Shown: positions 28,001 to 37,000 of the stretch, one piece after another
Numbering within the stretch: position 1 is the first letter of the stretch
Layout of the letters: the number at the start of each line of letters is the position of its first letter
Assembly (NCBI RefSeq): GCF_032118995.1
Contig: NC_092649.1
Location: 21,389,832-21,453,831 of the forward strand
Origin: Asterias amurensis
Lineage: Eukaryota; Echinodermata; Asteroidea; Forcipulatida; Asteriidae
Direction: 5' to 3'
DNA: 64,000 nucleotides
The notes under the pieces: generated by a model
Told to the model about the DNA's origin: nothing
Seen by the model: only the letters and a program-made list of their open reading frames with translations
Database searches by the model: none
Program-made: the position numbers and the translations under genes

Positions 28001-31000
28001 TGTCGTGCTGGCAAACCTCAATAAAATCTTAGTCTCCACTTGAAACAGTTGTACATCGTTTCCTCTCTAAAAAACGTATATTGTTTAGTGATGTAGTAAA
28101 CATGTTGTCAACATAACGGTAGAAAGAACGATTGACAAATAAAAGAATAAAGTCAGCCAAGCATGCCAGTGGCTGGACTGTGCGAGCGAGCCAGCCACAA
28201 GGCAGTCTTGAGTCAGCATGCAAGCAGTATGTCCCCTGCACTTTCTTAAGCCGGGACTCAAGATTCACCCTATAGCTAACGCTATACAATAATTGGAAAC
28301 ATTTAAACACTCCTATAAGAAACCTCCGTTCTACAAAGACACCCTTAATAGCCACCAAAGCGTATGGTCAACAAAGTTTTCAGTTTGCGGCACCTCACTG
28401 TATGGAACAATATCTCCCTCTTCACATCTAACAAGCTACCACTATCTCAAGTTTCAAGACTCTTCTCAAAACATTTTTTGGATAATTAATCTATCATTTA
28501 TTCTTTTGTTCCTCTGCTGCGCCCTTAGACTAGAGACTTTATTTTGGAGGTTAGGTGCTATAGAATTAGAAAAGCAGTTGTTATTAATGTTAATTAATGT
28601 AGAGACACAAGAAGGAGAGCCGGTCCTCTATTGTCTAATTAACAAAGGACAAACATTCGCCAAAATAAATACATACAATAAAATAATAACTGCAAAGCTA
28701 AAAAAAGACGGCTTCTCCTGTAGCCTGTACAGGTTTATTTTCTTCAACCCGTTAGTAGTTGCGATAACATAACCCTCCTGATCTTCGCTGCGGGAGGAGG
28801 GTTTCGTTATCGCAACAACTACCCATATACCACAAAATATACAGTAAATGCAAACTTGAGCTTGTTGAGCCACATTAATAAGAAACCTTACTAGGGGCTA
28901 CTACTATACACCAAGTTACACAAAGGACAACTGCAATCACATAGTTTTGGGTTCAAATCTAAGCCAAGCTAACCGCTGATTTTACATTGACTATCTAGCT
29001 AGAGTAGTTGTCGTCTAGTTGCTTGCTTTGAAAATTTATTAAGTGATTTGTGCAACTTATTAAAAAAATACGGTGTTTGGTTGGACGTAACGTGATGATG
29101 TAGTTAAAAAACAGTGAACAATAAATATGACTTTTTATACAGTGTGTTGTTACTTTATAGTTAAACTTGTTTGCGTGAGATTGGCATCAGGTTTTATTTT
29201 GCCCACTTATGGAAGCCCTTAAAAAATTTGGCTCACCCGGTGTGGCGGTTTCAACTTTCCGATGTGTTCAGTTTTCCGATTGACCAAATACGGTAGCATT
29301 ACGTCATGCTATGCCTGCGCACAGCAAGCGAAAGTAGTCCATTTTTAGTGTCGTATTGAGTCGGTCGTTACCCTCCGGTAGCTGTCATGGCGGCGTCCAC
29401 GAGTCGAGTACAACTAGCGGTAAACGCGTGGATCGTATGAATTATGAGTTGTTTTTTATGCAAGCAGAGTGTGACCTGCCTAAGTTGTACCCATGAATAC
29501 ATGTAAAGATGGGGCAAGAGATTATGTGACTACACAGAAAAGAATCGTAATATATAAACAATGTGGGGTCACTGCTGAGAGAAGTACGTTACTCGCCAGC
29601 GTACTCGCGGCGGTATCTGAGAGGTCACCTGGAAAACTGAACACGCCGGAAAGCTAAAACCGTTCGAACAACGTGATGATATTTCTGACTACGTCGCCCG
29701 GAAAACTGAACACGGCGGAAGACTGAAACCGCCACACCTGCCTGCACTGGATGCTGTACACAGATTTGATAATCAACACCGCCCTCTTTTGTTGGACAAA
29801 AGAGAGCGCTGCTGGAATTTCCTCAAAAACATTCGCGCCACTATGATTTTTACAAATTTTAAACGTTGTTTTATTGTAAATGTAATACCCGATGACGTAA
29901 TTATGATAGGCCTGTGATGTCTTGATACTAAGGTTCAACTAACTGTTACAAATCATATGTTGGTGATAAGGTTTTTCAAATAATTATTTTTGATAAATAT
30001 CGAGTGCTTTGCACCGCGAATTGTCGGAACGAACTCGTGACGTCACTGAAATGCCTATTTATATCCATTTGTGGGAGTTTGCTGAGTTCCCCATTGAGAT
30101 CATTCAAACTAACAAACAAACAAACAAACAAACAAACAAACAAACAAACAAACAATGCACTGTCGGAGCGTGCTCAAAGAAAGGTCACAAAAAGGTCAAA
30201 AATCAGGGCTCCAGGCTCCTAGCCCACACACCGCACACGCGATGCGCGCCTCCTGTCAATACACACAAGTGACACGGCATGGTCTAGTACTACACGTCTA
30301 CGCATTAATCATTAATGTATTGTACCATTAATTTAATGGTACAATACAAATAATCCGATCAAAGTAGGGTCCTAGAAATCACAATAATTCGGATAAACTG
30401 AGGGTTTAAACACAAAACAATACTCACAAGTGGCTCTTTGAGCTTATCTCTTCCAAATGAATAGCTTTTGGAGCATGGCCAGAGCCATGCTCCCTATACA
30501 AACAGAGAGAAATCTGGACCAAATAAGACAAGTGTCAAGACGAAGAAGGTGAAGAAAACAAACGTGATTGTCACGTGACAATCCAAAAGTAAACTTTTGT
30601 ACAAGTTCAACACTGAGGGCGCATGTGGGAAAACAATACGCTTTCACGGATAGCCAGAGTATGATAAGAAAAACAAAATTGCAAGCAGGTGTCTCTGGGA
30701 AATCTGTTTAATCATTGCCTTTTGAGAGTGACGTCTACATGTATTGTGTGCAAATGTTATTGTGAGATATGAATTAAACATCTCTGTCAAAGTGAGTACA
30801 ATCATAAGGCACGTCCAAGATAAAGAAGAAGAAGAAGAAAAAAAAAAAAAAAAACAGTTGATCGTCCGGTTTTGTTTTTTTAAAAGAGAAGGATGAGGAT
30901 CAGATTTTTTTTTAGTTTATTTCTTTTTGAAGGTGGCCGCCAAGCATTTTAATTCAAACAGGCCACTAATGTTATAAAAATTTGTGCTTTAAAAAAAAAA

Positions 31001-34000
31001 AAACTTTTTGTTTGTAAAAAAAGATTTCTTTATATTGCGGCCTTAAAGGGTTTATGTACTATTTCCTCACAAAAAAAACAATGTTCACAAATTTACATTA
31101 CTTACACAGTTTGAAAATTATGATAGTAGAAAGCTTCCCTTGAAATTTTACTTACTGGGGTGATTCAGTTTTTACCTGCTAAAATAATTTAGGTCTCTTG
31201 AGACGAACGTTGTTTTGTGACTTGTTTTACTAATTTCTTAAAAACTACACAACTTCAGTTAGTAATATTTGAAGGGAAGCTTTCCACTATTATTATCTTC
31301 AACCCCTGTAGGTTTAATATTATAAATCTGTGGACATTTTGAAAAAGTACCCGAATCCTTTAAAAAGGGAGGGCGATCAACGTTTAACTTTAAATATTAT
31401 GCTCAACATTAAAACATTGTTTTGTATTGCTTGAGCCTAAATGGTGCATGAAATTGAAACAAAAACCCATACTCACTCCATAATATGCTTGCCTTTTGAC
31501 TCGGAACGGATTAGTCGACGCAAATGTCTGGAAATAATATAAAGACCTAGAGGTTATAATCTGGAGAAAACGTTAATCTTGTTACAACAGATGTTAAATT
31601 AATTTGCATCGGGGATACAAAATATTCGTTTTGTTTTTGTTTTACCCACACACCGATGTGTGTTAGCACATACTCAATCCTGTCTCGATAGTCTGAAAAT
31701 TTCAAATGGGACAGTGTGACTAAATAGCAAGTCGTTGTACCAGACTTTATTCAAACTCGCAAATGGCTTATTACCCAACGTGTCCAGTGCCCTTAAACAT
31801 GCTTAACACTTTTGGTCATTACTCAAAATAATTATTACTATTAGCATAAAACCTTACTTGCTAATGAGTAATGGGGAGAGGATGATAGTATAAAACATTG
31901 TGAGAAACGGCTCCCTCTGAAGTGACGTAGTTTTCGAGAAACAAGTAATCATTCCCACGAATTTGATAGCGAGACCTTAAATTTAGAATTAAAGGTCTCG
32001 AAATCAAGCATCTTGAAAGCACACAACTTTGTGTGGGGACAAAGGTTTTTTCTTTTTCCATTGTTATCTCGCAACTTCGACGACTAGTTGAGCTCAATTT
32101 TTCACTGGTTCATATAAATTCGTTATGATATAAAGTAGAGATACACGACGTGAGAAGATTATTAAAGTCTTTCACAATTTCAAAAGGTGTCCAGTGCCTT
32201 TAAAGACAGTGGACACTATTAGTAATTGTCAAAGACTAGTCTTCACAGAAAATTTGAGCTCAATCGGTCGTCCAATTTACGAGCAAATAATGAAAGAAAA
32301 AAAAAAAACTTGTGTCACGAAGTTGTGCGCGTTCAGATGCTTGAACTTGAGGTCTCGAAATCAAAATTCGTGGAAAATTACTTCTTTCTCGAAAACTACG
32401 TCACTTCAGAGGGAGCTGTTTCTCACAATGTTTTATACCATCAACCTCTCCCCATTCATTACTCGTAATCAAGTAAGGTTTTATGATGATAATTATTTTG
32501 AGTAATTACCAATAGTGTCCAGTGCCTTTAAAGTTTGAATGACACTGATTTGCTAGCGACATGTGTACATCATCAAGCTACACTTGATGCCCTTCAACCT
32601 GGACGACCTATTCCCGGTAATGGGGAACCATGTTGTGCATAACCCATATCTGTCGATAATAAGGGTTTAATAAAAGCAACTTTATTTTGGGTTTTGCTTT
32701 CAGTCAGAATGGAATGATGGCAACGCAGTTGGTTTGGCTTCCTCTACAAACAGTCAACAAGCCTGCTGAGCAATCTATCCCTTTTCGAAACAATTTTAAA
32801 ACATTAATGCAAGTTATGATTTCACGGAAAGGGACAGCATCGGAGGCTGAAACTAATTGTAAAGATGAGTCTGATTCTAGTAAGTTTTACGAGATAATTT
32901 TGATATAAATTTTAAATAGGGCCTGGCCTAGCTAGGTTAAAAGATTCCAGAGAGAGTTACATGCTTTCATGCTAAAATGCTGAAGGAAATAAATGTAAGT
33001 TTGAATGAAAAAATGAAAGAATATCGAGGAACTGCATACAAACATTTAATCTGCCACTGATTAGTGATAGTTAAGTGAACACTTAAAAAAAAGTAGGACA
33101 GTTCTTTTCAGAACTGAGAAGTTTCCCGAATTCCGAAAATCTACTCCTTGGTAGGGAAAGAACCAAATCTACCTGGCAAGTAGATATACACATGGTGTTA
33201 GCGCAACTGCAAACCAAATTATGTGTTGTTATACCTAACCACCCAATTTCTAGAATTCCAGATGTTGTACCTATATAGTCATTGGTATATGCACAAGTTT
33301 TTCCACATGTTTTTTAAAAAGCATTATCTGTCAATCTTATCAGAGAAGATTATATTTAAAGGAACACGTTGCCTTGGATCGGTCGAGTTGGTCTATTAAA
33401 AGCGTTTGAAACCGTTTGTTATGAAATTAAATGCATATGGTTAAAAAGATGTTTTAAAAGTAGAATATAATGATCCACACAAGTATCACTCGAAACTGTA
33501 CGGTTTTCCTTTTACGTCGCGAACTATCACGGTCGGTCATTTATGGGAGTCAAAATTTTGAGTCCCATAAATGGCCGACCGTGTTAGTCGACAGGGTAAA
33601 AAGAAAAACCGTGCAATTTCGAGGCATATTTGTGTAGATTATTGTATTCTACTTTTACAATATCTTTCCAACATATACATTTTACAACAAACGGTTACAG
33701 AACGATTTTCAAAGACCTACTCGACCGATCCAAGGCAACGTGTTCCTTTAACAAAAATATTGGACAGTTTTATGCCTACAGGTTGAAGTGCAACCTTGAT
33801 GTAAGTTTATCCTTATACTCTTTTATCTTTTCTTATTCAACATCGGCTTCTTACTATTAGTTATTGGTAAGCAAATCATTTTCAATAATTTTGTTAAAGG
33901 GCCTATTTGTTTATATTTCAAAAACAAACTAGTAGAGGTCACCTTACATCACAAGGCCGGACGGCCACTTCAAGATGAGTGTTTTACACTTATAAAGGCA

Positions 34001-37000
34001 GCGGAATCCATTGGTAGTTACTCAAAATAAGTATCATCATAAAACCTTTCTTGATTACGAGTAATGGGGCAAGGTTGATAGTACAAAACATTGTGATAAA
34101 CAGCTCCTTCTGAAGTGACGTAGCTTTCGAGAAAGAAGTAATTTTCCACTAATTTGATTTCGAGACCTCAAGTTAACTTGAGGTCTCGAAATCAAGCATC
34201 AGAAAGTACACAACTTCGTGTGACAAGGGTGTTTTTTTTTCTTTCATTATTATCTCGCAGTTTCTATTAGACCGATTGAGCTCAAATTATCACAGGTTTA
34301 TTATTTTATACATATATGTTGAGATACACCAAGTGAGAAGACTGTTCTTTGACATTTGCCAATAGTGTGGGCCAAGACCCAAAACAACTGCCATTAAGGG
34401 AGAAACGACTCCCTCTGAAGTGACGTAGTTTTCGAGAAAGAAGTAATTTTTCACTAATTTGATTTCGATACCTCAAATTTAGAATTTTGAGGTCTCGAAA
34501 TCAAGCATGTGAAAGCACACAACTTCGTGTGACCATGGTGCGACAAGGGTGTTTTTTTCTTTCATTAATATCTCGCAACCTCGACGACCGAAATTTTCAC
34601 AGGTTTTTTTCTATAACTGTGACGACTAGTGTTTGACAGTTACCAATAGTGTCCAGTACTGTCTTTAATATGCTGGATAATAATCGAACGTGTGTCATGT
34701 GACAATAAAACCCACTTCATTTTCAACGAATAATTCTTTTACTATTGCAACCTTGGTAACCGTGATACGAAAACTCGATAACAACTTCAGATGATTTCGT
34801 CTTTGAAATCCTAACAGTAATATTTGAATGGTTTTCACACGATCTCAGTGTCAGTGCTAGGTGCTCTACTCTATAGGAAGGAATTCTTGTTTTTGTTAGG
34901 TAGCCTGTAGGATAACCTTTATCGAACTTGCTACGTGAAATGTTTGCTAAGGTCGGATTCTCAGTGGGAGGCCAAGGCTAGATCACTTTGTTCACCATCA
35001 ATCAAAGAGAGAAATAAACAACATCAAGCTTTCAAGAAAGAGTTTGTCAAAACATGTAGTCTCAGTTGATTTATTCTGTTCTTGGAATTTTAAACAGCTT
35101 ACAAAGGAGCGAACAAGAAAACCATGCTAAAATACTAAATTGGTCCATCAATTGGTATTTTGATTATAACCTGCACTTTGGCTTAACAACTTTCGATTCA
35201 GTATCAAAGTAATTATGGCGCACAAAGGGAACTTTGAGTATGTACTAAAACGTTATACAAATCGTAATGTGCCTGTAGGCTAACTCGTAAATCTTTTAGA
35301 TATTTTCCCAAAATAAAAAATACCATATAGACCTATTATTCTTCACAGGACTCGGGAAAGTACCGAGTATTATGTGACGTTTGTTAAAACGAACCCGAAT
35401 ATTCTTCATTCCTGATGCTTCTGTGATAGGATTCGAACTGTACTTAGCTACGGGGCAAGCTCAGAATTCTAGTGGTAGGACATGTACTTTAGAATTGCAA
35501 AGGTAGTGGGTTCGAATTTCACCTGAGCTATATCTCTCTGGAGTTTGTCCACAATGACTCAGGGGGTACTTATGGCGCTTATACACATATCGGGCCTTTC
35601 ACCTCTGTGGACACAGGTAAGTTTGAATCATATCTCAGACCAGGGCCCAATTTCATGGCTCTGCTTACCGCTGAATTATGCGCTTACGATCACAATTCTT
35701 CGCTTACGTGCAAGCGCCGAATTTCTGCGCTAGCCTTGTATTTTTGTAGAAGCCCAAATTCGCCGCTAACCTGTGAAATACGCTTGCCGTAAGGACGGAA
35801 TTCCTTGCTTCCGTAAAGCGCCGATTATGTGCTTACGGCATGGATTGGGTTTTCAGTCCAATTGGGTTTTAGTTTTTTTTTTCCAATAGGGGTTTTCCTT
35901 GCACATCTAAAACTGAAAAAATCTTCCAATTTTCTATTCTTTGTGATACTTTCACTAATTTAGATGTTTGAGTTTAACCGTTGTCAAATCCGCTTGTGGA
36001 GTAGCATGGATGGATCAAGCGTCATGTTAAGGCACTTGACACCTTTGGTAATTATCAAATAACAGTGTTATCACTTGGTGTGTCCCAACATAGAACAACA
36101 AATCTGTGAACATTTGGACTTAAGGGTGATCGAATTTGCGAGAAAATAATATGGACAGAAAAAAAACCTTGTTATACAATATTATTTGTGTGCTTTCAGA
36201 TGCCTGAAGTCTTTATATATAGTTGAGTGAGAAACTAGCTCTTTCTCAAAAACTACGTTACTTCAGAGGGAGCCGTTTCTCACAATGGTTTGTATTATCA
36301 ACAGCTCTCCGTTGCTCGTTGAACAAGTTTGTGTGCTGATATAAGTTGAGTAATTACCAATTTAGATCTAAAATTGCAGATACGAGCATTAGAAAGTGAT
36401 AAAGAAAAGCCTGCACTCCGCCATTGAACTTCTTACCAACGAAAAGCAGCATATAAAGGAACAAGTTGCCTTGGATCGGTCGAGTTGGTCTATGAAAAGC
36501 GTATATGTAATTATCTGTTACAGAATGCATATGATTAGAAAGATATTTTGAAAGTAGAATATAATGATCCACACAAGTATCACTCGAAATTGTGTGGTTT
36601 TCCTTTTACCTCGTCGACAAACACGGTCCGCCTGTTAGGGGAGTAACATTTTTTACTCCCATAAATGGCCGACCGTGTTAGTTCGCAAAGTAAAAAGAAA
36701 ACCACGCAATTTCGAGGCAAATGTGTGTGGATCATTGTGTTCTACTTTTTAAACATCTTTCTAATCATATGCATTCTATAAAAGATGTTTATATATACGC
36801 TTGTCAAAGACCAACTCGACTGATCCAAGGCAACGTGTTCCTTTATAGGTCTACGCGCAGCCAACAACGCAATCACCGACGACTTTCGACAATTCAATGA
36901 CATGGTCACCAGTAAACAACAATAGACAGCCACAAAAAAGCCGATTCCCGGGCTATTTTTGTAGACCGATCACCAGCTTCCAATCCTATTGTTGAAATGT

